NCBI RefSeq assembly: GCF_013408335.1
Contig: NZ_JACBZR010000001.1
Coordinates: 5,171,501 to 5,235,500, forward strand
From: Nocardioides panzhihuensis
Lineage (GTDB): Bacteria; Actinomycetota; Actinomycetes; Propionibacteriales; Nocardioidaceae
DNA: 64,000 nucleotides
Direction: 5' to 3'
Of this stretch, positions 51,011 to 59,631 are shown one piece after another (position 1 is the first letter of the stretch; each line of letters begins with the position of its first letter). The position numbers and the translations under genes were made by a program. The notes under the pieces were generated by a model, which was not told the origin of the DNA, made no database searches, and saw only the letters and a program-made list of their open reading frames with translations.

Positions 51011-51772
51011 GTGCGCGTGCTCAAGGCATTGTGCGTCGTCATGGTGGCGCTCATCGGGACAGCGGTCATCGCGTCGTCCGGGACACAGTCCGGCGGCAGT
51101 CGGGTGGCGATGGCGCTGTTCGGCTTCGCCGTGCTCATCGCCGCTGTCGCTGGGGCGGTCACCTGGTTCCCCCGCGCCCGGCGGCCGGAGGCGTACGTCT
51201 CCTCTGCCGGTGGTGCGGTCACGGTCTCGCTCACGCGGCGGCTGTCGGCCGTGACGCTCACGATGCTGCTGGCGCTCGCCGCGCTGCTGGTGATCGGCGC
51301 CATCGCGGTCGCCGGCGGGAGCAGCTGGATCCTCGGGGGCTTGGCGCTCCTGCTGCTCATCCCCGTTCCCGACCTCGTCAAAGGGCTCGGTCGGCGTCCG
51401 CATCTGCGCATCGGCCCGGCCGGGATCCGGCTGCACGGCTGGACCAGCGACGTCGAGATCGCCTGGAGCGACGTGCTCGAGGTGAGTCAGGCCAGCATCA
51501 ACGCGCAGACGCCGATCGTTCGAGTCCGTGGGCGTGACGGAGCGGCGTCCTACGGGCACACGAAGCGCGGGATCCTCTTCGGCAAGCGGCCGGCCGACCC
51601 CGATCTGGACGTGCCCGCGACCTCGCTCGACGACCCGTACGGGATCTACGTGGTCCTCAACGGCCTGGCGATGGCTCGCGCCGACGAGCGGCCGGGAATG
51701 GTCGCCGCGATCCCGGGGCTCCTCGAGGACCGCGCCGACGGCGTCAAGCCGGAGAACCCGTCGCGCCGCTGA
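51011..51772 (+). CDS. Membrane protein with PH-like domain, possible immunity partner
   Basis: 253 residues from a GTG, with GAGG 7 bp upstream; a TTG at 51005 is possible. Four membrane helices: about 5-25, 31-50, 78-100 and 105-122. The C-terminal half (IRLHGWTSDVEIAWSDVLEV) resembles bacterial PH-like domains found in membrane proteins. It follows the glycine-zipper protein by 10 bp, so an immunity or secretion role is possible; this is inference. Its 3' end overlaps the convergent gene by 29 bp. Confidence 0.55.
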   Translation: MRVLKALCVVMVALIGTAVIASSGTQSGGSRVAMALFGFAVLIAAVAGAVTWFPRARRPEAYVSSAGGAVTVSLTRRLSAVTLTMLLALAALLVIGAIAVAGGSSWILGGLALLLLIPVPDLVKGLGRRPHLRIGPAGIRLHGWTSDVEIAWSDVLEVSQASINAQTPIVRVRGRDGAASYGHTKRGILFGKRPADPDLDVPATSLDDPYGIYVVLNGLAMARADERPGMVAAIPGLLEDRADGVKPENPSRR

Positions 51773-52427
51773 GGCGCTGTGGTTCGCTCGGCTTGTCGGG
51801 CAGTCCGGGCAGTCCGGGCAGTGTGGTCAGTCTGGTCAGGCGCCGGAAGACAGCGGTGCTGCTCGTGGGTGTGAGCCCAGGACCGCCGTCGGCCGAGACG
51901 AGGAGCGCGTCGCGGCGTACTGCGGCGGTGAGGTCGAGCTGTCGGTCCCCGGCCGCCCGGATGCGCCAGGCCAGGTCTGAGCGCAGCTGGGCGAGAGCGC
52001 TCGACCGTCGGGCCTGGTCCTGGGCGACGAGGTCGGTGATGGTCTGGTCGTCCGCCGGCTCCGCCGGTCCCGTGCGGTCGCCGGGAAAGGGCCTCAGACT
52101 GACCGCCTGGGCGAGGCCTGAGGCGGCGAAGGCGCGAGATGCCGGGACCAGGCGCAGGGTGCTGTCGTTCACCGCGATCAGTGCGGCTCCCGAGGATGAG
52201 GCGTACGCGAACCTGTGACGACGCCGGGTCGGGGCCGTCGATACGTCGACCGTGACCGTCAGGTCGGGGCTGCGCAGCGCGTCGAGCAGGTCGGTGAGGC
52301 CGGGCGGGACCGAGCCGAGGGCGGACCTGATCGCCGGAGGGTCGGTGCCCGGCCGGAGGAGGTGGGTGAAGATCTCGTAGTCGAGCTGCAGCGCGGTGCC
52401 TCCGGCGGGACGGAACTCAACCTGCAC
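51744..52427 (-). CDS. EspG-like ESX chaperone candidate
   Basis: 227 residues from a GTG. The central part, HRFAYASSSGAALIAVNDST, followed by LRLVPASRAFAASGLAQAV, recalls EspG-type ESX chaperones that hold secreted substrates in the cytosol. The match is weak. The C terminus carries a short GLPGLP repeat encoded by three GGGCAGTCC tandem units (about 51797-51822). Its stop region overlaps the membrane gene at 51772 and its start overlaps the next gene by 11 bp. Confidence 0.4.
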   Translation of the reverse strand: MQVEFRPAGGTALQLDYEIFTHLLRPGTDPPAIRSALGSVPPGLTDLLDALRSPDLTVTVDVSTAPTRRRHRFAYASSSGAALIAVNDSTLRLVPASRAFAASGLAQAVSLRPFPGDRTGPAEPADDQTITDLVAQDQARRSSALAQLRSDLAWRIRAAGDRQLDLTAAVRRDALLVSADGGPGLTPTSSTAVFRRLTRLTTLPGLPGLPDKPSEPQRLSGATGSPA

Positions 52428-52881
52428 CGGCGGCCACCTCGGCCGGTTGCCAGCTCTGCGCTGCCGTGGCGACGACGTCAGCCAGCGAGTCGTAGCGATC
52501 GGTGGCCAGCGTCGCGGTCAGCGTATGCCCGACCGATCCGTCGACGTGCTCGACGATCACGAACCACTGCTCCAGCACCAGCGCCTCGTCGTTGGGCCCG
52601 GTGTGGTGGGCGAGCCGCCGACCGCCGGGCCGACCCGCGACCCCAAGGCGCTCCAGGTCGACGAGGAGATAGCCAGGAAGCGTCTTGCTGACCAGGTCTT
52701 CGGTCTGATGCACCCACTGGCGCAACCCGACCTCGTCACCGAGCGGTTCGACTGTGTGGGCCAGAGTGCCGCGAAACCGGTCGCTGTCGAGACCGTGGTG
52801 CTCGACCGCCATCCAGAGCGTTTCTCCAGGAGGCCGGGCCAACCGGTCCCAGTCCGGCGGAATCGGCGGTAGCACTGGCAC
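52417..52881 (-). CDS. DcrB/LpqN-like (DUF1795-type) protein
   Basis: 154 residues. The Mog1/PsbP-like fold is suggested by the pattern PGYLLVDLERLGVAG, then ALVLEQWFVIVEHVDG, then TLTATLATDRYDSLADVVATAAQSW. There is no signal peptide, so it is cytosolic. Proteins of this fold include the Eag chaperones of type VI effectors and LpqN of mycobacteria. It precedes the EspG-like gene with an 11-bp overlap, so both may assist the WXG-type proteins encoded opposite. Function is inferred. Confidence 0.5.
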   Translation of the reverse strand: MPVLPPIPPDWDRLARPPGETLWMAVEHHGLDSDRFRGTLAHTVEPLGDEVGLRQWVHQTEDLVSKTLPGYLLVDLERLGVAGRPGGRRLAHHTGPNDEALVLEQWFVIVEHVDGSVGHTLTATLATDRYDSLADVVATAAQSWQPAEVAAGAG

Positions 52882-52944
52882 GTCTCCTCCTACTTGCGTC
52901 CACGGCGGACGCGAGGACAGCGTACGTGTCTACTGGTGGGTAAC

Positions 52945-53805
52945 ATGGTGCCCGTGACCGAACCCCTCTCCGTTGCAGCGACCACCGAGACGTACGCGAT
53001 CGAGCGTGCCGAGGGCACGAGCTTCACGCTCACCGTGGTCCGGGCCGCGGATCCCGAGGCGCCGACCCTGCTGGTCGTGCCCGCGATGGGCATGTCGGCG
53101 GGCTACTACGACAAGCTGATCGTGGCCTTTGCGGCGGCGGGGATCAACGCCGGCCGGATGGAGCAGCGCGGCCACGAGGAGGTCGGCGGACGGGTCGCCG
53201 GCTGGTCCTACGACTTCGGCTACGCCGACCTGGTCGACGACATCGCCGCCGCGGTCGACCGCCTCGGCGAGCTGATCCCGGCCTCGGCCGGCGCGACGTA
53301 CGTCCTCGGGCACAGCCTCGGCGGCCAGGCCGCCAGCGCCTACGCGGCGCTGCACCCCGACCGGGTCGCCGGCCTGGTCTACGTCGCCTCGCAGACGCCC
53401 TACTGGCGCAACTACGGCCCGGGATTCCTGCTCGCCAGCCAGGCGATGGGCCTGGTCGGCCGGGTCGTCGGCCACTTCCCCGGCAAGCAGCTCAAGTTCG
53501 CCGGCCGCGAGGCCCGCACCCTGATGAAGGAATGGGCCAGGTACGCCCGCACCGGCCGCCTCCGGTTCGGCCGGCCGGCCCACGACGTCACCACCGCGAT
53601 GCGCGCGCTGGAGAAGCCGGCGCTGATCGTCTCGATCGAGGACGACTGGCTCGCCCCCAGCGCGACGGTCGACGAGATCCATCGACGGATGCCCGGGCTC
53701 GAGGTCGCGCGCGTCCACCTGGACGAACCCGGCATCGACCACTTCAAGTGGGCCCGGAAGCCTGACTCGACCGTCGCGGCTGTTCAGCAGTGGCTGTCGC
53801 GCTAG
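52945..53805 (+). CDS. Alpha/beta-fold hydrolase
   Basis: About 286 residues. Start choice is uncertain: ATG 52945, or GTG 52954, which lies 8 bp after a TAACAT -10 box and would be leaderless. The core has LLVVPAMGMSAGYYDK (oxyanion loop), nucleophile elbow GHSLGG, an acidic SIEDDWLAPS and a C-terminal GIDHFKWA His. This is a serine hydrolase of the general lysophospholipase/esterase type. It stands alone between the T7SS-like genes and the resorcinol operon. Confidence 0.85.
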   Translation: MVPVTEPLSVAATTETYAIERAEGTSFTLTVVRAADPEAPTLLVVPAMGMSAGYYDKLIVAFAAAGINAGRMEQRGHEEVGGRVAGWSYDFGYADLVDDIAAAVDRLGELIPASAGATYVLGHSLGGQAASAYAALHPDRVAGLVYVASQTPYWRNYGPGFLLASQAMGLVGRVVGHFPGKQLKFAGREARTLMKEWARYARTGRLRFGRPAHDVTTAMRALEKPALIVSIEDDWLAPSATVDEIHRRMPGLEVARVHLDEPGIDHFKWARKPDSTVAAVQQWLSR

Positions 53806-53816
53806 TCGCGTACGCA

Positions 53817-53831
53817 TTTCCGCCAACCAGC
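53817..53831 (+). promoter_or_regulatory. 15-bp word shared with the importer promoter (copy 2)
   Basis: TTTCCGCCAACCAGC, 93 bp before the hydroxylase start, identical to 44569-44583; GCCCCCACCT follows. It lies just after the hydrolase stop, in the leader of the resorcinol operon. Confidence 0.55.
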
Positions 53832-53924
53832 GCCCCCACCTTTGATGCCGCCCGAGCGGGCCGGTAAGACTCGCTCCTGAGACTGCGTTCCCACACCCCG
53901 CCGCGGTCTCGGAAAGGTGAGGAA

Positions 53925-55715
53925 ATGCCAGTCTTCGACGACGGTCAGCAAGAGACCGAGGTCCCCGAGACCGAGGACGTGGTGACCACCGACGTCCTCG
54001 TCGTGGGATCCGGCCCGGCCGGTGCGTCCGCCGCGCTCTTCCTGAGCGAGCTCGGTGTCGACAACATCATGATCACGAAGTACCGCTGGACCGCGAACAC
54101 CCCGCGGGCACACATCACCAACCAGCGCGCGATGGAGATCTTCCGCGACCTGGGCATCGAGGAGCAGGTGCTGGCCGACGCGACGCCGCACGAGCTCGTC
54201 GGCGACACCGTCTTCTGCACCAGCATCGCAGGCGAGGAGATCGGCCGGATCCGCACCTGGGGCACCCGCCCCGACCGCGAGGCCGACTACCAGCTCGCGT
54301 CGCCGTGCCTGACCGTCGACATCCCGCAGACGTACCTCGAGCCGATCCTGGTCCGCAACGCGACCGAGCGCGGCACTCAGACGCGGTTCTCCACCGAATA
54401 CCTGAGCCACACCCAGGACGACGAGGGCGTCACCACGATCGCCCGCGACCGGCTGACCGGCCACGAGTACAGGATCCGCTCGAAGTTCCTCATCGGCGCG
54501 GACGGTGCCCGAACCCAGGTCGGCGCCGACATCGACCTCCCGCTCGAGGGCGCGATGGACATCGCCGGCTCGATGAACATCACCTTCAAGGCCGACCTCT
54601 CCGAGCTGGTCGACCACCGCCCGTCGGTCCTCTACTGGGTCATCCAGCCGGGCTCGAACGTCGGTGGCATCGGCACCGGCCTGGTCCGGATGATCCGCCC
54701 CTGGGACGAGTGGCTGATCGTGTGGGGCTACGACATCAACCAGCCGCCGCCCGAGCTGACCGAGGAGTACGCGGTCAAGGTCATCCGCGACCTGCTCGGG
54801 ATGCCCGACCTGGAGCCGGACGTGACCGGCTACTCGCTGTGGGGCGTCAACGAGATGTACGCGACCCACGCCCAGAAGGGCCGCGTCTTCTGCGCCGGCG
54901 ACGCCATCCACCGGCACCCGCCGTCGAACGGCCTCGGCTCCAACACCTCCATCCAGGACTCCTACAACCTGGCCTGGAAGCTCGCCGCGGTCCTGCAGGG
55001 TTACGCGGAGCCGGCGCTCCTGGACTCCTACTCGACCGAGCGCACCCCGGTCGCGAAGCGCATCGTCACCCGCGCCAACCAGTCCGCCCGCGAGTTCGGC
55101 GAGCTCTTCGAGGCGCTCGGCGTCGTCGGCCTCGAGGGCGAGGAGATGGCCAAGGCGATCGAGGAGCGGAAGGCCAACACGCCCGAGGGCGCGGCCAAGC
55201 GCGCTGTGCTGGTCACCGCGATGGAGCGCAAGAACTACGAGTTCAACGCCCACGGCGTCGAGCTCGGCCAGTTCTACGAGTCCAACGCGATCGTCTCCGA
55301 CGGCACCCGGCCCGCGCCGACCGACGACGAGGACCTCTACCACCGGATGTCGACCTCGCCGGGTGCTCACCTCCCGCACGCCTGGGTCGGTGACAACGTC
55401 GAGAAGCAGGCGATGCTCGACCTCGCTCCCTACACGCAGTGGACGCTGATCACCGGCGTCGCGGGCGAGGCGTGGGAGGACGCGGTGGCCGAGACGAGGT
55501 CCCGGTTCGGGATCCCGCTCCAGGCGGTCGTGATCGGGCCGGGCCGTCCGGTCACCGACCTCTACTTCGACTGGGCCAAGCTCCGGGAGGTCGAGGAGTC
55601 GGGCGCCATCCTGGTCCGCCCCGACAAGCACATCGCCTGGCGCGCCATGTCGCTTCCCGAGGACCCTGCCGCCGCGCTGGGTTCGGCGGTCGCGACCTTG
55701 CTGGGCAAGGCCTGA
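53925..55715 (+). CDS. FAD-dependent phenol hydroxylase, TfdB/resorcinol-hydroxylase-like
   Basis: 596 residues, PHBH-type flavin monooxygenase with an extra C-terminal thioredoxin-like domain. FAD motif VLVVGSGPAGASAALFL (about 24-40), then TKYRWTANTPRAHITNQRAM as in TfdB 2,4-dichlorophenol hydroxylase, and the second FAD motif GDAIHRHPPSNGLGSNTSIQ (about 325-344). The AAAGGTGAGG ribosome site precedes the ATG. With maleylacetate reductase and hydroxyquinol dioxygenase downstream, it most likely hydroxylates resorcinol (or a chlorinated phenol) to hydroxyquinol using NAD(P)H and O2, as the NCgl1111-1113 operon does in C. glutamicum. Confidence 0.9.
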   Translation: MPVFDDGQQETEVPETEDVVTTDVLVVGSGPAGASAALFLSELGVDNIMITKYRWTANTPRAHITNQRAMEIFRDLGIEEQVLADATPHELVGDTVFCTSIAGEEIGRIRTWGTRPDREADYQLASPCLTVDIPQTYLEPILVRNATERGTQTRFSTEYLSHTQDDEGVTTIARDRLTGHEYRIRSKFLIGADGARTQVGADIDLPLEGAMDIAGSMNITFKADLSELVDHRPSVLYWVIQPGSNVGGIGTGLVRMIRPWDEWLIVWGYDINQPPPELTEEYAVKVIRDLLGMPDLEPDVTGYSLWGVNEMYATHAQKGRVFCAGDAIHRHPPSNGLGSNTSIQDSYNLAWKLAAVLQGYAEPALLDSYSTERTPVAKRIVTRANQSAREFGELFEALGVVGLEGEEMAKAIEERKANTPEGAAKRAVLVTAMERKNYEFNAHGVELGQFYESNAIVSDGTRPAPTDDEDLYHRMSTSPGAHLPHAWVGDNVEKQAMLDLAPYTQWTLITGVAGEAWEDAVAETRSRFGIPLQAVVIGPGRPVTDLYFDWAKLREVEESGAILVRPDKHIAWRAMSLPEDPAAALGSAVATLLGKA

Positions 55716-55740
55716 TCGTTCCGGTCGAGTGGGGGATTCG

Positions 55741-56793
55741 ATGAAGTTCACACATGAGTCGCTGCCACAGCGGGTCCGCTTCGCCACCGGCGAGGCGCCC
55801 GCTGCGGTGGCAGCAGAGATCGAGGAGCTCGGGGCGCGGCGGGTGATGGTCATCGCCGGCGAGCGCGAGGCCGAGCTCGCCGCCCGGGTGACCGCCGAGG
55901 TCCCGGTCGCGCTGCGTCACGACGAGGTCGTGATGCACGTGCCGGTCGAGGTCGCCGAGCGGGCTCGTGAGCGGGCGGCCGAGTCCGCCGTCGACGCGCT
56001 GGTGTGCGTCGGCGGTGGCTCGACCACCGGGCTCGCCAAGGCCGTCGCGCTCACCACGGGGCTGTGGATCGTGGCGGTCCCGACGACGTACGCCGGGTCC
56101 GAGGCGACCAACGTCTGGGGTCTGACCTCGGGCGAGACCAAGACGACCGGCATCGACGCCCGCGTCCTGCCACGATCGGTCGTCTACGACGCTGCCTTGC
56201 TGACCACGCTGCCGGGCGAGATGACCGTCGCCAGCGGGCTCAACGCGCTGGCACACTGCGTCGACGCCATGTGGGGCCCGCGGGTCGATCCCATCGACCA
56301 GGTGTTCGCCGCCGAAGGGATCCGGGGGCTCGCCGCGGGGTTGCCGCTGGTCAGGTCCGACTCGGAGAGCATCGAGGGGATCGAGCAGACCCTCTACGGC
56401 GCCTATCTCGCGGCGGTGTCCTTCACGTCGGCCGGGTCTGGGATGCACCACAAGATCTGCCACGTGCTCGGCGGGATGTTCAACCTGCCGCACGCCCAGA
56501 CCCACGCGGTCGTGCTCCCGCACGTGCTCGCCTTCAACGCGCCGTCCGCTCCCGAGGCGGAGGCGCGGATGGCTTCCGCGTTCGGGGCACCGACCGCCGT
56601 GGCGGGGCTGGCGGCGCTGCGTACGACACTGTCCGCGCCGAAGGCGCTCGCGGACTACGGCATGCCCGAGAACGGCATCGCCAAGGCGGTCGGGCCGATC
56701 ATGGCCGCGATCCCCGACAACAACCCGACCCCGGTCACCGAGGAGAACCTGACCGCGCTGCTGACCGCGGCGTGGGCGGGAGAGGAGAGCTGA
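55741..56793 (+). CDS. Maleylacetate reductase
   Basis: 350 residues from the ATG at 55741, an iron-type alcohol dehydrogenase fold. The NAD loop is [19 protein letters not shown] (about 86-104) and [14 protein letters not shown] follows. The metal region has [22 protein letters not shown] and [11 protein letters not shown], as in actinobacterial and proteobacterial maleylacetate reductases. It converts maleylacetate to 3-oxoadipate, the last step before the TCA-feeding beta-ketoadipate pathway. Its stop shares one base with the dioxygenase start. Confidence 0.92.
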   Translation: MKFTHESLPQRVRFATGEAPAAVAAEIEELGARRVMVIAGEREAELAARVTAEVPVALRHDEVVMHVPVEVAERARERAAESAVDALVCVGGGSTTGLAKAVALTTGLWIVAVPTTYAGSEATNVWGLTSGETKTTGIDARVLPRSVVYDAALLTTLPGEMTVASGLNALAHCVDAMWGPRVDPIDQVFAAEGIRGLAAGLPLVRSDSESIEGIEQTLYGAYLAAVSFTSAGSGMHHKICHVLGGMFNLPHAQTHAVVLPHVLAFNAPSAPEAEARMASAFGAPTAVAGLAALRTTLSAPKALADYGMPENGIAKAVGPIMAAIPDNNPTPVTEENLTALLTAAWAGEES

Positions 56794-57686
56794 TGAGCGA
56801 CGTACGTGAGGTATCGCCGGAGCAGCAGACGGTCGAGCAGACCCTGGTCGACACCGTCGTCGCGTCCTTCGACGCCTGCGAGGACCCGCGCCTGAAGGAG
56901 GTCATGGGCTCGCTGACGCGTCACCTGCACGCCTTCATCCGCGACGTACGCCTCACCGAGGACGAGTGGAGCGCGGCCATCGCGTTCCTGACGGCCGCCG
57001 GCCACATCACCGACGACGTACGCCAGGAGTTCATCCTCCTCTCCGACACCCTCGGCGCCTCGATGCAGACGATCAACATCAACAACCAGGCGTACGCCGA
57101 CGCGACCGAGGCCACCGTCTTCGGGCCGTTCTTCGTGGAGGACTCCCCGGCGATCGAGCCGGGCGGGGACATGGCCTTCGGGGCCCCGGGCGAGCCGTGC
57201 TGGGTCACCGGGACGGTCACCTCGACGGACGGAGAGCCGCTGGTCGGCGCGAAGATCGAGGTCTGGGAGGCGGACGAGGACGGGCTCTACGACGTCCAGC
57301 GCGATGCGGGCGCGCGGGCGGCTCGGGCGCACCTGTTCACCGACGCCGAGGGCGGCTACCGGTTCTGGGGGCTGACGCCCACGCCGTACCCGATCCCCGA
57401 CGACGGTCCTGTCGGCAAGATGCTGGCCGCGGTCGGGCGCTCGCCGCTGCGGGCCTCGCACCTCCACTTCATGGTCACCCACGAGGGCTGCCGCACGCTG
57501 GTCACCCACATCTTCCCCGAGGGCGATCCGATCGGCTGGAAGGACACCGTCTTCGGGGTCAAGGAGTCGCTGATCAAGAAGTTCGAGCGGCAGGCCGCCG
57601 GGACGCCGACGCCGGACGGACGGGTCGTCGACGGCACCTGGTCGGAGGTGCGGTTCGACATCGTCCTCGCGCCCAGCGGGGTCTAG
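56793..57686 (+). CDS. Hydroxyquinol 1,2-dioxygenase
   Basis: 297 residues from the ATG at 56793, an intradiol ring-cleavage enzyme. Fe(III) ligands are Tyr166 (GLYDVQR), Tyr199 (TPYPIPDDG), His223 and His225 (ASHLHFMV). The N-terminal 100 residues are the usual helical dimerisation domain ([13 protein letters not shown]). Sequence around GPFFVEDSP and [13 protein letters not shown] favours hydroxyquinol over catechol. It opens hydroxyquinol to maleylacetate, which the reductase next door uses. A 59-bp gap without features follows. Confidence 0.92.
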   Translation: MSDVREVSPEQQTVEQTLVDTVVASFDACEDPRLKEVMGSLTRHLHAFIRDVRLTEDEWSAAIAFLTAAGHITDDVRQEFILLSDTLGASMQTININNQAYADATEATVFGPFFVEDSPAIEPGGDMAFGAPGEPCWVTGTVTSTDGEPLVGAKIEVWEADEDGLYDVQRDAGARAARAHLFTDAEGGYRFWGLTPTPYPIPDDGPVGKMLAAVGRSPLRASHLHFMVTHEGCRTLVTHIFPEGDPIGWKDTVFGVKESLIKKFERQAAGTPTPDGRVVDGTWSEVRFDIVLAPSGV

Positions 57687-57744
57687 CCGAACCACACGCA
57701 GTCGTCCCTGGCGCGTTCGGACACAGGGGTGTAGCCCGTACGCG

Positions 57745-58734
57745 TCAGGGCGCCGGATGGACGATGTAGGTGAAGTCCTCGTGGAGCAGGACGTTGCCGG
57801 CGGAGTCGGCGATGGTGAGGTGATCGGTCACCCGGGAGTCCGGCGGATACGGGTGGTGATAGATCGTCGTCTCGGTCCAGGTCGCGCCCTCGGGAACGGT
57901 CAGGCCGTTCACGTCGAGCCCTCCCGGCGGTGCCGGATGGTCGAGGGTGATCCGGAGGGTTCCGCGCACCCAGCCGTCCGATCCGTCAGGGGTCAGGATG
58001 GGCTCGTTGACCGTGAACCGATCTCCGGCCCGGAAGGGTCGGATCTCCGGCCGGACCTGCATCGTCCGGGCGGCGCTCTTCCGGTTCCGGGTCGCCCGGA
58101 CGGTCACGTTGAACGCGGGCAGCGTTCCGACCGCCGGCCCTTTCGTGACTGCCGTGAACGATGCCGTACGCCGCCCGGCCTGAACGGTGAGCGTGCTCGG
58201 AACCGTGACCGAGGACGAGCTCGAGGTGACGCTCACGGCCAGCGAGGTTCGGGCGACGCAGTCGAGCGTTACCGTCCCGGTGGCCCTCTGGCCGGCGTGG
58301 ACGTAGACCGGCAACGCCACCGCGGTGGGCACCGGCGTCGGGTAGCAGGGGGTCGCCGTGCGGACGAGCGTCGCGCGGCGTACCACCTGCCGGTAGACCG
58401 CCTTGACCCTGCCGCTGCTACGGACCGTCGTGGGTGAGGTTCGGACGGTGAAGACGCGCGTGCTCCGGCCGCCGGTGACATAGACGTACGCCGGGACCCG
58501 GATGCCCGCACTGGCCCAGAGCTGCACCTTGGCGCGCCTGGGAGTCCGGCAGGTGAGCCGGATCGTGGCGGTGGTCGAGGTGCCCCCGGCCGCCGTGCTC
58601 CTGGCGAGCGTCAGCGACTTGAGCGCCGGCCGACAGGCCGCCTCCGCCGACGGTGCCGTCACCGCGGCAGGCACGTTGAGGACCGCGACGGCCAAGACGA
58701 TGCCGAGGACGAGTCGAGCGAAGCAGCGGGACAT
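57745..58734 (-). CDS. Secreted beta-rich surface protein, family A
   Basis: 329 residues. A signal peptide ends near residue 33 (AVTAPSAEAA). The mature protein is all beta with Cys-containing repeats: CRPALKSLTLARSTAAGGTS, TPCYPTPVPTAVALPVYVHAG and VTLDCVARTSLAVSVTSSSS. It is a paralogue of the longer protein at 59632, with the same three segments in the same order. No anchor motif and no known family name. Probably an Ig-like cell-surface or secreted protein. The gene ends 59 bp from the convergent dioxygenase gene. Confidence 0.7.
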   Translation of the reverse strand: MSRCFARLVLGIVLAVAVLNVPAAVTAPSAEAACRPALKSLTLARSTAAGGTSTTATIRLTCRTPRRAKVQLWASAGIRVPAYVYVTGGRSTRVFTVRTSPTTVRSSGRVKAVYRQVVRRATLVRTATPCYPTPVPTAVALPVYVHAGQRATGTVTLDCVARTSLAVSVTSSSSSVTVPSTLTVQAGRRTASFTAVTKGPAVGTLPAFNVTVRATRNRKSAARTMQVRPEIRPFRAGDRFTVNEPILTPDGSDGWVRGTLRITLDHPAPPGGLDVNGLTVPEGATWTETTIYHHPYPPDSRVTDHLTIADSAGNVLLHEDFTYIVHPAP

Positions 58735-58748
58735 CTTCGGAACGTATC

Positions 58749-58789
58749 GGGACCGCCGGTACGTGCCGTCGACACGTAGCGGCGGTCCC
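58749..58789 (-). terminator. Long hairpin terminator after the HTH-Clp_N gene
   Basis: GGGACCGCCG-G-TACGTG (58749-58765) pairs with 58773-58789 around a 7-nt loop, with one mismatch in 17 positions. A smaller AGCCCG/CGGGCT hairpin (58801-58820) overlaps the Clp_N stop. Together they separate that gene from the secreted protein gene. Confidence 0.75.
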
Positions 58790-58818
58790 TCAGATCAGGT
58801 AGCCCGTCCTGGCCCGGG

Positions 58819-59580
58819 CTACTCCTGGGCGTCGCTGTCGGCCGAGGCGAAGTCGACCTGGAGCGAGTCGAGGATCGAGGCGATGCTCTGCTCGGTAGCC
58901 TCCTTGTCGACGCCGGCCTCGTGGAGGATCCCGGCACCGTCCTCGTGCTCGAGGAGAGCGAGCAGGATGTGCTCGGTGCCGACGTAGGAGTGCTCGAGCC
59001 GCAGGGCCTCGCGGAAGGTCAGCTCGAGCACCTTCTTGGCATCTGCCGTGAACGGCAGCATCTCGCCGACCTCGCCGTAAGGCTCCGGGGTGGCGGCAGT
59101 CGCCACCTCCCGGATGGCGTCGAGGCTCACGCCCTGGGCCTTGATCGCATGGCCCGCCACGCCCTCCGGCTCGGAGAGCAGCCCGAGAACGAGGTGAGGT
59201 ACGCCGGTCTCCGCGTTCGCCGCCTTCCGTGCCTCCCCTTGGGCAGCCACCACCACGGTCCGGGCGCGCGGCGTGAACTTCGCGAACCCGGCGTTCGGGT
59301 CGATCGGCTTGTCGCCGGCCTTGGGGACGAACTTCTTCTGTGCCGCCTGCTTCGTCACCCCCATCCGGGTCCCGATCTCGGTCCAGGAGGCGCCGGAGCG
59401 GCGAGCCTGGTCCACGAAGTGCCCGATCAGGTGGTCGGCCACCTCGCCCAGGTGCTCGCCGACCACCATCGCGTCGGCCAGCTGGTCCAGGGGCTCGGGC
59501 CGAGCCTTCTTGATCGAGTCGATCAGGGTGTCGAGGCGTACGGCCTTGAGGGCAGGGTCTGCGTCGCGGGGAGTCGTCAT
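58819..59580 (-). CDS. HTH-like plus double Clp_N-domain protein
   Basis: 253 residues. Residues about 60-85 form a helix-turn-helix-like segment (SGASWTEIGTRMGVTKQAAQ). The rest is a duplicated Clp N-terminal repeat: FTPRARTVVVAAQGEARKAA and LEHSYVGTEHILLALLEHED, the fold that binds misfolded proteins in ClpA/ClpC. It lacks the ATPase part. Two identical dyads lie right before the start, so it may repress its own gene when not occupied by clients. A regulator of protein stress is inferred. Confidence 0.82.
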   Translation of the reverse strand: MTTPRDADPALKAVRLDTLIDSIKKARPEPLDQLADAMVVGEHLGEVADHLIGHFVDQARRSGASWTEIGTRMGVTKQAAQKKFVPKAGDKPIDPNAGFAKFTPRARTVVVAAQGEARKAANAETGVPHLVLGLLSEPEGVAGHAIKAQGVSLDAIREVATAATPEPYGEVGEMLPFTADAKKVLELTFREALRLEHSYVGTEHILLALLEHEDGAGILHEAGVDKEATEQSIASILDSLQVDFASADSDAQE

Positions 59581-59582
59581 GC

Positions 59583-59629
59583 GTCAACAGTAGGTTGACG
59601 ACCGTGTGCCGTCAACCTTTGGTTGACGG
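59583..59629. promoter_or_regulatory. Two GTCAAC-N5-GTTGAC dyads before the HTH-Clp_N gene
   Basis: GTCAAC at 59583 and GTTGAC at 59594, then GTCAAC at 59611 and GTTGAC at 59622: the same arms with the same 5-bp spacer, 28 bp between centres. The second is extended to a perfect 9-bp-arm palindrome (59609-59629). The pair begins 3 bp before the start codon, a typical autorepressor arrangement. Confidence 0.7.
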
Positions 59630-59631
59630 GC

